A stretch of 64,000 nucleotides of DNA from Quercus robur. Lineage: Eukaryota; Streptophyta; Magnoliopsida; Fagales; Fagaceae. Positions within the stretch are counted from its first letter, which is position 1; every line of letters begins with the position of its first letter. This document shows, in pieces, positions 1-11,704 of this stretch. The DNA is taken from the NCBI RefSeq assembly GCF_932294415.1, contig NC_065535.1, positions 85,829,862 to 85,893,861 on the forward strand, read 5' to 3'. The notes beneath the pieces were generated by a model. It saw only the letters and a program-made list of their open reading frames with translations. It did no database searches and was not told the DNA's origin. Position numbers and translations under genes: made by a program.

Positions 1-197
1 AAGTTTCAGACCAGATTTTTACTTGTTAATTTTTGAAGGTTTTTTTATTTTAGCTTTCTTTTTTAGTTGGCAGTGCTGTATTGTTGTATTTTGGCACGTC
101 TGATATTTTGTTTTTATGTTCATTTCAACTGCCTGCCATTCTCTGAGTATTCATTAATTTGAGAGAGTGATTTTAAACTTACGTTTCTTGGAACCAG

Positions 198-826
198 GTT
201 GGTGACTTGGGCCTATCCAAGGTAAAATGTCAGACACTGATCTCAGGTGGTGTTCGGGGAACACTCCCTTGGATGGCACCAGAGCTTTTGAATGGTAGCA
301 GTAGCCTTGTTTCTGAAAAGGTTTGTGCTCTACTGTTTCATTTATTCATCGTCTATAATAATCCCTCTCACTCACTGAATTTGACATTTGTGCTTTGAAA
401 ATTCCTTATGTAATAGGTTGATGTATTTTCATTTGGTATTGTATTATGGGAACTCCTTACTGGAGAAGAGCCTTATGCAGATTTGCACTATGGGGCTATC
501 ATAGGTAATCTTCTACTTATATTCAATCTCATCGATAATTGGTTATCTTCCCTTTTGGTTGAGTCAGAAATTGAGATGCTGATAATCGTTGCAATTACAA
601 TTCAGGGGGTATTGTGAGCAACACACTGCGACCACCTGTACCAGAATCTTGTGACCCAGATTGGAGATCACTGATGGAGAAATGTTGGTCAGCAGAGCCA
701 TCAGAAAGACCAAGCTTCACTGAAATTGCGAATGAGTTACGTTCTATGGCAGCAAAGCTTCCTCCCAAAGGACAAAACCAACAGCAGCAACTCCCCCCCT
801 CCATACAGTCTCAAGTTCAGAAATGA
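198..826 (+). CDS. RAF-like (B4, PB1-RAF) protein kinase, last three exons
   Basis: C-terminal part of a Ser/Thr kinase catalytic domain. Exons are 198-320, 417-504 and 606-826 (stop TGA), joined by GT-AG introns; 1-197 is intron and the rest of the gene lies to the left of the window. Visible motifs are the activation start VGDLGLSK (DLG in place of DFG), [15 protein letters not shown] (APE), [20 protein letters not shown] (subdomain IX), and WRSLMEKCW...ERPSF (subdomain XI). A short Gln-rich tail follows. GEEPYA and IIGGIV are typical of the plant B4 RAFs (PB1 plus kinase), which are cytosolic MAPKKK-like kinases that phosphorylate SnRK2s under osmotic stress. DLG is what I recall for the Arabidopsis RAF35 (At5g57610) subclade. 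Family assignment is strong; the exact orthologue is an inference because the N-terminus is absent. Confidence 0.93.
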
Positions 827-1320
827 TCACGGGCAAGCCGCTTCCACTTGGAGTCTCTCCCTATGGGCTAAAGGCCTGTGTCACAGGCTGTTGGAAGATA
901 AGTGATGTCTTGTGCTTGAATGTAACGAGGAAGATCGTCTTACTCTCTATGGTTAGAAATTTTTTAGTGGCTACAAGTTTTCAGTTTTTTAGGTCTAGAT
1001 TCCTGATGTATGTGCTGCTGTACATTTCTTCTGTCATTTTTGTGTTACCAAAACCCCATTAGATCATTAGTAATTTGGGTATGATTGGCGCCAATGCTTT
1101 GTTTGAGCTCCTGCTACCCTTAAGAAGGGGTGTAATATTTTCTTTTTCAAATTCTCTTAGCTCAAATTTTGAGGAATCTCTACATGATCACCTATCCATA
1201 CTTCTGAATTAGGATTCTTTAAGAGTTACTACGGTAATTTTAGAAGTTCTCAATATCCTCATCTCTCAATATTCTTTAGGCCTCATCTCTCAATATTCTT
1301 TAGGGCAATTGTTAATAAAT
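827..1320 (+). other. kinase 3' UTR and downstream DNA
   Basis: No further coding frame is seen after the kinase stop. The sequence is T-rich and has an AATAAA-type signal near 1312, which would give a 3' UTR of about 490 bases. The true poly(A) site cannot be fixed by eye. Confidence 0.4.
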
Positions 1321-1360
1321 TATTTTAGGAAAGTTTTGACACCACTATCAAGAGAAGCAC

Positions 1361-1509
1361 AATTCTTAGGTACTCCCGAAATATGGAGAATGATGCTTAC
1401 TCACCTCATATTCATAGTAGGGTCTACACATTAAATTTATGGTAGGGTCTACTATGCATGTGAGAAGAGCGAACACCATTTCACTATACTTAGGGAGTAC
1501 TTAAGAATT
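1361..1509. repeat. fold-back MITE-like repeat
   Basis: The left arm begins AATTCTTAGGTACTCCC and the right arm ends GGGAGTACTTAAGAATT, so the two ends are near-perfect reverse complements. The match continues inwards with mismatches to about 1418 and 1444. A 35-base T run follows at 1553-1587. No target duplication was found. It is non-coding. Confidence 0.6.
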
Positions 1510-1552
1510 TTTCTCAAGAGAAATATAAAAGGCCAATAAAAATTTTTAATTG

Positions 1553-1587
<35 letters not shown>

Positions 1588-1693
1588 CTAAAAAAGGGTT
1601 CTTGAAAAATATTTTTTAAATTAATGCCCTTAGGGCATTTGTTAACTTTTCCCGTTATCCACTTATGCTACTATTGTAGTCTAAACCTACTCT

Positions 1694-2555
1694 TAGGATG
1701 GCAAAATATGCTTAATCCGCGGGTATCCGGTCTGACCTAACCCTAATGGGGTGGGTTTACCCAATCCGTAAAGCAAATGGGGCGGGTTTGGGTTTAAATA
1801 AAAAAACCCAAAATGAGTTCGGGTCGAGTTCGGGTATTATGCAAACCCGGCCCGAACTCGACCTGTATACATATATAATATTAAAAAAAAAATTTAAAAA
1901 CCTTAACCCCAAGTATAAATATCTTCTAAACTCTCTCTTCATCTCTTAGCTCTCTCACTCACACGGCCACAAGCAGTCAAGCATAGCTCTCTAACTCTCT
2001 CATCTTCGTTTCATCCTTGCTGATCTCACACAAGCCTCTCATCTCCCTTGCCCCTCTGCCATATCCCTCAACCATCTCGCACCAATACCTTGCCAGTCAA
2101 CCACCCTCTCACGGCCTTGCTCATCTACCCTCTCACGGCCTTACTCCACCTCACTCTCCAAAATATATATATATATATATATATATATTTTGGGTTCAAT
2201 TTTTCTCAATCATGTGAGTTTGTGTTTGTGTGTATGATTTCTGTGTTTGGTTTGTGATTTTGAAAGGGAAAATCATAAATATGAAATTTGTGTTTGTGAT
2301 TTCTGTGTTTATGTTTGTGTTTGTGTTAGGATTTGTGTTTGTGATTTTGGGCTGGAAAATCATAAATCTGAAATTTGTGTATTTGTAATTTGTGTTTTTG
2401 ATTTTGGGTCGGGCATGACGAGACGGGGTGGGTTTGGGGTGAAAAAAAAAAAACTTGTTTATTAAACGAGCTGGGTTTAGGTCACGGGGGCGGGTTCGTG
2501 GGTCAGGTTCAGGTATAGAAAAACCCGCCCCAAATCCAACCCATTACCATTCCTA
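1694..2555. mobile_element. non-autonomous hAT-like element, 862 bp
   Basis: The left end is TAGGATGGCAA and the right end is TTACCATTCCTA, imperfect terminal inverted repeats. The flanks are CCTACTCT (1686-1693) and CTTACTCC (2556-2563), an 8-bp target duplication with 6 of 8 matches, as expected for hAT. Subterminal regions are rich in GGGCGGGTTTGGGTTT on one side and AACCCGCCCC on the other. The interior holds an (AT)n run (2162-2188) and a GTTTGTGTTTGTG-rich stretch (2215-2410). No transposase is visible, so it needs one in trans. The open frames inside are low complexity and not genes. Confidence 0.75.
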
Positions 2556-2688
2556 CTTACTCCGTGCATTTTGTGCTCAAGGAGGTACCACTTGTATCAA
2601 GATGTTCAGTTATTAAATTACTTAGATGAATGCTACAATTGTAGCCCTTCCCCATGCATTTTGTGCTTGGGGGAGGTAAAATTGTGCT

Positions 2689-2848
2689 AGGATCACCAAA
2701 AATGGCACAAAGTTGTATCACAATTTGTCATATGACAAGTTGTAATTGGTGAAGGAGTGTCTGTGGGCCATCTAGGGACACATCTTCACTTATTACAACT
2801 CACCACGTGACAAGTTGTGGCACAAAGTTGTACCATTTTCGATGACCT
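2689..2848. mobile_element. small TIR fold-back MITE
   Basis: The ends are related as inverted repeats: AGGATCACCAAAAATGGCAC on the left, and AGGTCATCGAAAATGGTAC as the reverse complement of the right end. The middle also folds back (AATTGGTGAAGGAGTGTCT against GACACATCTTCACTTATT). It lies between two direct repeats of a sequence like GAGGTA(C/G)CACTTG (2582 and 2868). No protein is encoded. The family was not determined. Confidence 0.5.
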
Positions 2849-2913
2849 TAGCATTTTCTAGGGGAGGTAGCACTTGGACCAAGATGCTCAGTTATTAAAT
2901 ACTTTGTTGGTGA

Positions 2914-4340
2914 TAAGAATGAGGAAGCTACGGAGCTGGCAGTGGGCTATTGGTTCCGGTCTTTTGGAGGATGAGATTGTTTGGTACAAAGGCAATGTGA
3001 ATGCCTTTGGTTTCAATGTGAGTTGAATTTGCTAAGTTAGCTTTGGATTTTCTATTTAAATTTTTTTAATTGATGTGAATTTTTATTGGGCCACCTCTTA
3101 TACCTTGCAAGAATTGCCTATTCACCAATTGTAGGTGCTATGCTTTTGCCATATTGGGGGTAGGAGGTGAAGCCTTATTCTTTTGAAGTAATTGAATCAT
3201 TGACCAATATGTATACACCTAAAAAAGAAGAAGAATGTGACATAAAGTTACCAATAAATTTAATGTAATTACTATCAGATGTAGCAATTTTACTATCCAA
3301 AGTGATGTCTTTAATAACCAGTGTGACTATACAAGGAATTTAAACCAATTTAAAAAAAAAAAATTAAAACAAGAAAAATAAACATTAAAAAGAAAAAAAT
3401 AGAAAAAGAAAAAAAAGAATGCGGCATAAAGCCACGAAAAAATGTAATATAATTATTTTTATATGTAACGTTACTACTGATAACTATATAAGGAATTTAA
3501 AAACAACAAAACAAAAAGAGGAAATGCCAAAGCTATTCCAAAATTTGTTACAAAATTATTACAAAGTGACATGGCAATAAATATAATTGGTGTCACCTTA
3601 ACAATATAATTAGTAAATGTATGAATTAACTTTTTGTGGTTGTTGACCATTGCTATTCAATATGAATTTATTATTAGATTTTAAAAAAAAAATTAAAAAA
3701 AGAATGTTATCTAAGGTTGCCAACAAAATAACAAATGTGATTTAGTTACTATCATATGTGACAAAGTTATTAATGTGACTAGCTATATTATTTTTTAAGC
3801 ATTCCTATCAAATGGTAGTAATTATTATTACATTAAATTGATAGTAATTGCTATCATAAAAACCATTAAAATATTATTATTAAGTATTAATATCATATGA
3901 TAGTAATTATTACATTACATTGTAATAATTATTATCAGTTATAACTACATAAAACTCTCCCAAAAAAAAAAAAAAAAGTATAAAGCATTGAAAAAATAAA
4001 ACGAAATAGCATATGATCGCCTATTATACTAGTAGATTAAATTATTTCAAAAAAGAAAAAAGAGAGATACTTTTCTTAACAAAAAAATAAATAAAAAAAA
4101 AATTATTAGAGATACCTTTTGAGTTTTGACCACTACAATTGGGCTTTTTTTGTGAATTCGTTTTAGAAGCGTGTGGCTTGATTTTGATTAGTACTAGTCA
4201 ACCTCAATTTTGAAGGCCCTGGCCTTGAACACGAATACGCAATCAATCCTACGTTTTTATATTTCTTATTTTGTTGGTTTTTGCATATAATAATCCAATT
4301 ATTAGTGACAGTCTTGTTATAGAAATATATAGCAGCGTAC
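2914..4340. other. AT-rich intergenic DNA
   Basis: I see no supported gene here. The stretch has many A runs and repeated ATTATTATTACATTA-like patches (3780-3960). The final 200 bases form the promoter side of the gene that starts at 4528. Confidence 0.5.
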
Positions 4341-4351
4341 GATCGTAGAAA

Positions 4352-4374
4352 ACGCGTAAGCATGACAAACACGT
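4352..4374 (+). promoter_or_regulatory. paired CAMTA-type sites upstream of copy 1
   Basis: ACGCGT at 4352-4357 and ACACGT (ACGTGT on the other strand) at 4369-4374 lie about 155-175 bases before the ATG. Both match the calmodulin-binding transcription activator consensus (CGCG core or (A/C)CGTGT). The block is followed by ACAAGTAAAA, and the same block occurs before copy 3 (31228-31250), so it is conserved between duplicates. Function is inferred from known CAMTA and ABRE-like motifs. Confidence 0.5.
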
Positions 4375-4527
4375 ACAAGTAAAATCCTAATACAACTTTG
4401 AAATAGGATTTCATATTCAATTTCCCTTGAAGATAGGATTGGCAACTCATATATTAAACCCATTTCTTGTTTTTTTAAGGCTTCTCTAGTTTCTCATAAA
4501 TCTATCTCGCAAAACACACACACAAAC

Positions 4528-4989
4528 ATGGCTGCCCTTTACGAAAAACCATTAAAGGAGAATGAAGAAGGAGAAGCTATGTATGACTATGATGAAGATT
4601 CTGCTTCTGGGTCAGGGTGTTGTTGTTTTCGGCTTTTGGGGTTCAGACCACAGAGAAAAAGAAATGACAACGAAAGCAAATATCTTTTGCAGCAAAAGGG
4701 AGAGCTCAGGGAATCATGGTGGAAGAATAAACTGAATAAGGTTAAGCAGGTAACAGAAGTATCAGCCGGGCCCAAGTGGAAGACTTTTGTGAGAAAGTTC
4801 AGCGGATTTGGGATTAACAAGAACAAGAAAGATAGGAACAAGTTTCAGTATGATCCACAGAGTTATGCTCTTAATTTTGATGGTGGTTTTGATAGTGAGG
4901 AAGATGACCTGATCCTTGGTTTTTCGCAGAGGTTTGCTGCTCCTATTCATAATCACGAAGAACAGCGGAGAATTGGATCAGGAATGTGA
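4528..4989 (+). CDS. uncharacterised GPKWKTF/FQYDP-motif protein, copy 1
   Basis: Intronless, 153 aa. The acidic N-terminus (residues 10-26) leads into a Cys-rich SGCCCFRLLGF box (about 30-40). A basic stretch with ESKYLLQQ and a WWKNKLNKVKQVTEV helix (about 65-80) follows, then GPKWKTFVRKFSGFG, a Lys/Arg run, and FQYDPQSYALNFD (about 107-119) before an acidic patch and RFAAP. This motif order defines a small plant family that I recall only as uncharacterised or 'stress-induced'. No enzyme site, signal peptide or membrane segment is visible. The start is favoured because an identical MAAL start occurs in copy 3 and the leader ends CACAAACATG in both copies 1 and 2. Upstream CAMTA-type sites suggest stress or Ca2+ responsive expression (inference). 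It is intact and probably functional. Confidence 0.88.
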   Translation: MAALYEKPLKENEEGEAMYDYDEDSASGSGCCCFRLLGFRPQRKRNDNESKYLLQQKGELRESWWKNKLNKVKQVTEVSAGPKWKTFVRKFSGFGINKNKKDRNKFQYDPQSYALNFDGGFDSEEDDLILGFSQRFAAPIHNHEEQRRIGSGM

Positions 4990-6586
4990 TGGTTTTGTTT
5001 GTATAAAATTTTTTGATGATTCACATCTCTTTGTACTGTTTTTTTTTTTTTTTTTCATAGAATATTATTGTTCGTCCATAATCTTTTATTTGTGTCTGTC
5101 TTCTTTGAATTTAGTTTTGTGTTTGATATTATCATTCCTTTTTTCCGTAAAATCTCTCATAATTCCTTGTTCACCCAGTTGGAAGTTCATAATATTAATA
5201 ATAACTAATCACTATCTTGCGCAATGTACCATATAGTTACAAATGAATTAACTTTTTATAAAACAAAACGCTATATATATATATTGAGAAATAACCATAT
5301 TATGTCATTTTTTATAAGATGAAACAAATACACACTACTAATATTTCACCTATACTATTCATTTCCACAAAAACAATTAATAGATATTAACAACATGAGG
5401 GAAGACATAACAAATATACTTATTGCCTCTTAGACATCAAATTTCAAAATGAAACATACATGATCCACATTTTCATATGCATGTTTTCAGATATCAAGAT
5501 ACTTTGATGTCAAACATGAATAAAAGTATTTTTTTTAGCATTTACTCAATTTGTAGTTTGCATAGAAATCTCAACCATGTTGCCACAATGCACTAAAAAA
5601 AAAACATTTTTCATCATGTAAAACTTTAGTTTGATGTAAAACTTTAGTTAAGTCCATATATTACCTTTAAGGGAGGCACATAATAGTTGCATATTTAACT
5701 TCATAGGATTTATACATTACTAAATATTTTACAATTTTAAATATAATCTATATCAGTAGGAAACTGTCTAGAAATTAAATTGAATTAACCATTTTTTTTA
5801 GAGAGAAAGCACCACTTATATTTTTGAATTGAGAAAAAAATAAATTTAAATTCTTGGTCAATCACATTGATCATCAATCAATTAATCATAACTCAATTCA
5901 TGATCATATTTGACAATAAAAGAAGAGTTACTAATTAATTATATATTTCATAATTTAAATCAAATTCAAATCTATAGAGGTGCAATTCATCCCTCTTAGT
6001 GGACTTTTTCTTCTAATGAATATAGGAGGAAAATAAAAAGTATAATTCAAAATTTTTCACAAACTTCAAAAAAAAAAAAAAAACTTACAAACCTCAAAGT
6101 TCATGAACATATTATAACATAAAAAGAAAACCAAAAACTACCCTTAAGTTATGGAAACTCATTTATCACAAACCAAAGTAATATACTTTCTCATTAAAAA
6201 GTCAATCTTCTATAATAATACATAAAAGAATTTCAAAACACCGTCCCCAAAAAAAGCCAATCTAGTTAATCTAAGCCATAAAAAATTCTGATACCTACTA
6301 TGCATTTATCTATAATTTGATTTTTATCTTTTCTTTTAAATTTATCTGTCAACCTTACCTAATTTTGTAACTTCAAACTTAAAGTATGCAATTCAATATT
6401 TCCAAGTGAAGATTCTCATTGGAAAAATCTAATAGTTATAAATCAAAACTTACAATTCTTAAAAGTATGATGTCAAGAGCATAAAAAAGCTTTGGATAAA
6501 GGTGTAATTTATAACTTTTGATTTCTCAAGAATAATGCTATAAGAAACTGTAATGCATCCAAATGCTAATAATCACTATTACATGC
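4990..6586. other. 3' UTR then AT-rich intergenic DNA
   Basis: T-rich 3' flank of the gene to about 5150, with a possible TAATAA-type signal near 5196. After that the DNA is AT-rich and without a supported gene. There is a short (TA)n at 5272-5284. Confidence 0.5.
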
Positions 6587-7321
6587 TGTCGGGGGCGGAA
6601 AAGTCTTCCTTCCAACAAATGAGATTTGTGTTGGGTTGGGGGCCTAAACCAAAACTCGACAATGGGCTTGAAGCACGGCCTAAGGGCTATCGGTGAAGAT
6701 TTGGAGAATTCGCCTTGTTTTATGCCTTGGGCCTAGGTTGGGACTAACAAGGATTATGGGATGGCCCAACAACATTTCCTTCAACAGACACATCAGAAAA
6801 GCATATTGCAACAAAGAAATAGCCCCGCAATAAAGTATTCAAGTGGTAAATATTCCAACAGTAAAATGAGATAGAACAGAATAAACCTCCAGCCGTTAAT
6901 TATTTCACAAATTAAGGAGAGTATTTACATCTCCAAAATCATCATCCATAGTTTCCAGTGAGAAGAAGTCCTCTAATACAAGAACATGAGGGGAAAACTC
7001 TATAGTAACAATTACATTATAACCTTCAATAGTAAATGAATAAACAAACACTATGGATTTCATTATAAGAAGTAATGGAGAAAGCTTGGTGCGAGATGAA
7101 GGGAGAGAGAGAGATTCCAGCTAGTGCAGCAAGATCATTATGATGCCAGGGTATGCTCATGGGTATAGTATATGTAGTGAGTAATAAGGGTCATTTTGGG
7201 TAGTATGAGTAATGAGAGAGAGAGTATTTAGTAGAGCTACTGAGACTTTCTGCTGGGTATGGATAAGAGCTTATAAGTAGAGGTGTGAAAGGTATTTGTG
7301 AGCTAGGGGCTGAAGAACTTA

Positions 7322-7747
7322 GGGCCTGTTTGGGTAAGGATTTTTCATCACTCAATTTCCGTCACTCAATTTCCATCACTCATCACTCATCACTCATCAC
7401 TCATAACTCATCACTCATCACTCATTTTTTCACACTCATTTGGCAACATCACTTTTATTTTCATCACTCAATTTTTTCACACTATTCATGGGTCCCACAC
7501 CTGTTAGCCAGTACAGTTTTTTTTTTTTTTTTTTAGCACCCAAACTCACCGAAGCTAATATATATATATATATATATAAACCAAACCGAATAGCCAACCC
7601 AGGAAAAGAAAAAGAAAAAGAAAAAAAAAAAAGAAAAAAGAACAACGCCAACCCAGAAAAAAAAAAAGAAAAAAAAGAAAAAAAAAAAACAACGCCAACC
7701 TAGGAAAAGAAAAAGAAAAAGAAAAAAAAAAAGAACAACGCCAACCC

Positions 7748-7783
<36 letters not shown>

Positions 7784-7859
7784 AAAACAAAAACAAAAAA
7801 CAAAAAACTGAACGGCCAACCCAGGAAAAGAAAAAAACAAACAGCCAACGCCAACCCAG

Positions 7860-7912
<53 letters not shown>

Positions 7913-8193
7913 AAAAGGTGGTCAAAAGTTGCGGCTGTGGGTCCCTCATGTGTGTTTATTTACAGAAATGCCATTGAGTTATGAGTTATGGAAACTGAAA
8001 ACAGCCTTTTGTTGTTTTCAGTTTCCATAACTCATAACTCAAAAATCAGAGAATTGAGTGATGGAAACAGAGTTATGGAAACAGAGTTATCGTTTGGCCA
8101 AACAACCTTTTTACTATGGGTCTCACCATTTTTGAGTTATGAGTTATGGAAATAGAGAATTGAGTTATCAAAAAACTCAATCCAAACAGCCTC
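7322..8193. mobile_element. PIF/Harbinger (Tourist-like) MITE, 872 bp
   Basis: TTA is present on both sides (7319-7321 and 8194-8196), the TWA-type target duplication of PIF/Harbinger elements. The termini are GGGCCTGTTTGG and, on the other strand, GAGGCTGTTTGG, close to Tourist ends. Subterminal repeats of ATCACTCA and GAGTTATG follow. The centre is A-rich with repeated AACGCCAACCCAGGAAAAG units and long A runs (for example 7748-7782 and 7859-7909). It is nested in the 6587-10236 repeat. It has no transposase, and the Phe-rich or Lys-rich frames are homopolymer artefacts. Confidence 0.72.
7975..8041. repeat. perfect 29-bp hairpin inside the MITE
   Basis: The left arm 7975-8003 (TGAGTTATGAGTTATGGAAA...) and the right arm 8013-8041 are exact reverse complements around a 9-base spacer. 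The arms repeat the GAGTTATGGAAA motif found near the element's right end. Confidence 0.85.
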
Positions 8194-9520
8194 TTAGTTT
8201 CTAAGTTTGAAACTAAGAATTTAGAGGCTTAGAACCTCGTTAAGAGCTTTAAGAAAATTAGGGAGAGAGGAAAATAGAGAAGTTTATGAGAGAGTTCTTC
8301 TCTATAGGTGTGTGTTGAAGTGTTGGTGGAGAGCTTTATTTATAATTAGGTTTGAGGGGGTAATCAGCAAAGAATCTTTGCCAAATTAGTCTCAATCTTC
8401 AGAAAATCCTTGGAAAATTATTCCTAGGATTTGGCCAAGAGTGGTAAGTTCAGCTTTAGAATGTTCTTGTTGTTTTGGGTAATAGCAGCTGGAGTTTTGA
8501 CTTAGTATTAGATGCTGATTGTCTTCAGCCAATGAGATTAGAGCATGTATTAGGCTAATGATCTTGATTGTTTGCTGCTAGAATTAGAGCTTCCTAGGGC
8601 AGATTATGTCACCCCAAGTCAGGTGTCAATTTTGAAGCCCTCTACTGGGAACTCTGCTAGAGATCCTTTTGGTGCCCTCCAAACCACATTTTCCTAAGTT
8701 TTTCCATTTAGGTTCATGTGCTTAGTTCATGAACCAGAAAGTACACGTTTTTGGCATAATAATTAGCTATTTTCAAGCTATTCCAGAAGCTTCCATGGCT
8801 GTTCATGGCTACCCCATAATTCCTTGATTGATTGTGTTGGAGAAGAGAGAGAGAATGGCTGGCTGTAACTCCACAACTTTGTGTCTTGTCAGCACAGTTT
8901 TATGTCACATCAGTAATCATGAAAATCAGCTTGCCAAAGAAGGGTGTAAACTCAACTAGACATGTGTCCTCTTTTGCTCTGATTTGACAAGCTAAAAATG
9001 ATGGTAATGGGCCCCAGCTGTCAGCTTAGCTGTGCTAAAACTTGACTAGTGGTTAGTCTAACCATTTTAGTTGCTCAAGTGATCCTTGGTTGCTGGGATT
9101 AGCACATGGGCTAGGCTATCCCGGTTGGGCCTTGTTGTTGGGCTTATTTGGGCTTGTTCATCCTTACAAAATGAATAGTTTTGCCATGGGTAATATACAT
9201 GAGCTTTCATAGCTAGAGTTTTTTATGGAAAAATAAGTATAGTTCCATGATTTTTGTAGAAGAAGTAGTTCTAAAAGATGAGTAATGTATCATAAGTAGT
9301 TTATGCTTCCCATAAGTTAGGAACTTTAGTACATGAAAATATGTTTTTGTCAAGGAATAGTTTTGGGCTTTGAGTATAACGTAATTGTTTTTGCCAAATG
9401 GTATTTGGGCTTTAATAGAATAGTTGTTTGCCCAATAGTTTTGGGTTATTTATTTATTTTTTTTATTTTATTTATTTATTTAATTTTATATATATATATA
9501 TATTTATATTTATATAAAAG

Positions 9521-9895
9521 ATGCCAAAATAATATTGGGTTTTTGTAAATAGTTGGGCTTTTGTAAGTAGTTGCCAAAATAATATTAGGCTTTTATAAAT
9601 AGATGTCAAAATAGTATTTGGGCTTTTATAAATAGGTGTCAAAATATTATTTGGGCTTTATAAATAGGTGCCAAAATATTATTTGGGCTTTTTGAGATTT
9701 TGTAAAAATATTGCCGTATAGCAACAGACTTAATAAGAGTGTCATGTAGCAATGGGCTTTTAGAGGTACCGTGTAGTAATGGGCTTTAGGGTGCCGTGTA
9801 GCAACGGACTTTAGGGCGCTGTGTAGCAACGGGCTTTTAGAGGTGCCGTGTAGCAATGGGCTTTAGGGTGTCGTGTAACAACGGGCTTTGTAAGA
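9521..9895. repeat. two adjacent degenerate tandem arrays
   Basis: From 9521 to 9692 a unit of about 34-36 bases resembling AAATAGGTGCCAAAATATTA plus TTGGGCTTTT repeats five or so times. From 9739 to 9895 a different unit of about 25-27 bases, GTGCCGTGTAGCAACGGGCT plus TTAG, repeats six or so times. Both lie within the 6587-10236 repeat. They may mark transcription or packaging sequence of an LTR, but this is inference. Confidence 0.7.
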
Positions 9896-10236
9896 GAGTT
9901 TTGTTAGGATTTTTGGGTTTTGCCCACAAGGTAAATGAGTTTGGGCCTTTTTGTGGAGATAGTATAATTTTGTGGCCCAATTTTGGTAATGGTATGATAA
10001 GTATTTGCGTAAAAACCCAAGTTGGATAATATGTGGGATATAATGGGTAATATTTGTGAGAGGGTCCAAGGTAATTTATGGGGCTTATATGGGAAATATT
10101 TGTGGGAGCCCAAGTTGGATAATATGTGGGAAGTATGTAGGAAATATTTGTGTGGGTCCAAAATAGTTTATGGGCTTGTATGGGTATTTTAGTGATTGGG
10201 CTAATGAGATTAGGACCCAAAATTTGTACCTCAACA

Positions 10237-11352
10237 CATACCTATCACAAACTATTGTTACAGTCCATAGTTTCTTTTCCATGAATTTGGTGAGATCATA
10301 GGAAAACAAACCAAATTTCTCATGCATATATATTCACTCTATAATCTAGCAAATAAATAAAACAATTATATTAAAGATGAGAATTGGAGGAGAGGAAAAG
10401 AAACAACAAAACTAACCCCGCCCACTCCTCTTTTATTCAAACATGAACCACAAAAAATTAATTAACCTCCACTCTTGCAAAGTAAAAGTCGAATATGGTG
10501 GAAATCAAACAAATACCAGAAATACAACTTTATACTAGAAATACAACTTTTCATGCAAATTGAAAAATAAGGACTCCTAAATAGAAAAAGCTACTAGCTT
10601 ACCACAACAGAATGACTCCAACTTGACCATCCGGTTTTGAGAGATAAGAAGTTGCTACAACGATTTTATGTTTAGGGTTTGTGGAGCATAATTTTTTTTT
10701 TGATAAAAAAATCCATACGTATTCCATGGTAGTTTTTGTATTTGTATGACTTTCACATCTTCAGGACTCTCAAGCCACATCTCAACATTGCCATTCCATG
10801 GTTTTTTTTTTTTTTTTTCCATAAAGAAGGCTCTGCGTTTGAGCCGTGAGAAAACAAAAGAGAGAAATAGATAGGGGCAGCATGAAGAGAGGAGTGATTG
10901 TGTGAAGGAAGACTAGAGTGAGAGAGAAAAAAAATCAAAATTTTTTTAAAAATAAAATAATGCTGATGTGAAAATTTGTGGAGCTTAGCAAAAAGTAGGA
11001 GGCTTCGGTTTTATAATAATAATAATAAAATTTATAATTTGTCATTAATAAAAATGTTTATGCACCACTTTTGTAAGGAGAAAAGAAAAGAAAAAGAGTT
11101 TTGCCCCATTGGCAATAGACGTGCTTGCATTATTAATCAGTTTTTGATAAATCATAGTTGGATTGGGGGATTAATTGAATTATAAGTTTGGCACGCTTGC
11201 ACCAATAAGTACTGTCATAATATATATAATATAGTTTAAAAAAATTATAGTTGTTTAATGGATTAAATAATTTTGAAGAGTCTGAGACGACAAGTTTGAT
11301 AGTCAGCATGCTCGAGTAAGGCGTTCAAGAATTACGGGTTCAATCTTATAAA

Positions 11353-11383
<31 letters not shown>

Positions 11384-11704
11384 TAATTAAGGATTCAATA
11401 TTGTTAGGATTTTTCATTTATTTTGAGAAGAAAAACCTCAAACTTTCATTAAAAAAACTTATTAGTCATGATCGGCAATAAGAACATCATGAAGGTGTGA
11501 AGGAATATCTTTCATACATACTGATATACTTCTAACATTTTTTGGATGTTTAACTAGGTTGGCTATGAGCTATATAGTTGTCTAATTTATGTATATGAGA
11601 AAAAGAAATATTATTGAGGGCATTTATAGTGGACTAAACAGAAGTAATAAGTGAGTAAAGGAGGCAAATGACTTATCTTCACTTTTGAAGGCTTTGATCA
11701 TGAT
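10237..11704. other. intergenic DNA with unit-1 flank homology
   Basis: I see no supported gene. The stretch 11080-11185 (AAGAAAAAGAGTTTTGCCCC...) matches 32100-32190 downstream of gene copy 3. 11250-11330 (GTTGTTTAATGGATTAAATA...) matches 33190-33290 and 45605-45680. There is an (AT)n run at 11349-11374. Confidence 0.45.

Larger units (their letters stand above)
6587..10236. mobile_element. candidate large solo LTR or decayed retroelement
   Basis: The stretch begins TGTCGGGGGCGG and ends CTCAACA, with TG...CA termini. It is flanked by CATGC (6582-6586) and CATAC (10237-10241), a 5-bp duplication with one mismatch. Removing the nested MITE (7322-8193) leaves about 2.8 kb. It contains GA-rich tracts, a possible TATAAGTA promoter at about 7272, and two tandem arrays near the right end. 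No gag or pol reading frame is seen and there is no second copy of the left end, so a solo LTR fits best. The boundaries are tentative; an unrelated pair of ends is possible. Confidence 0.42.

Noticed and set aside
7436..7914. Phe-rich and Lys-rich open frames
   Set aside because: Translations of A/T homopolymers inside the Tourist-like MITE; no domain and no complexity.
9837..10327. Overlapping minus-strand frames of 68-127 aa
   Set aside because: Located in the short tandem arrays at the right end of the 6587-10236 repeat. Repeated Tyr/Pro/Thr text comes from the repeat units.
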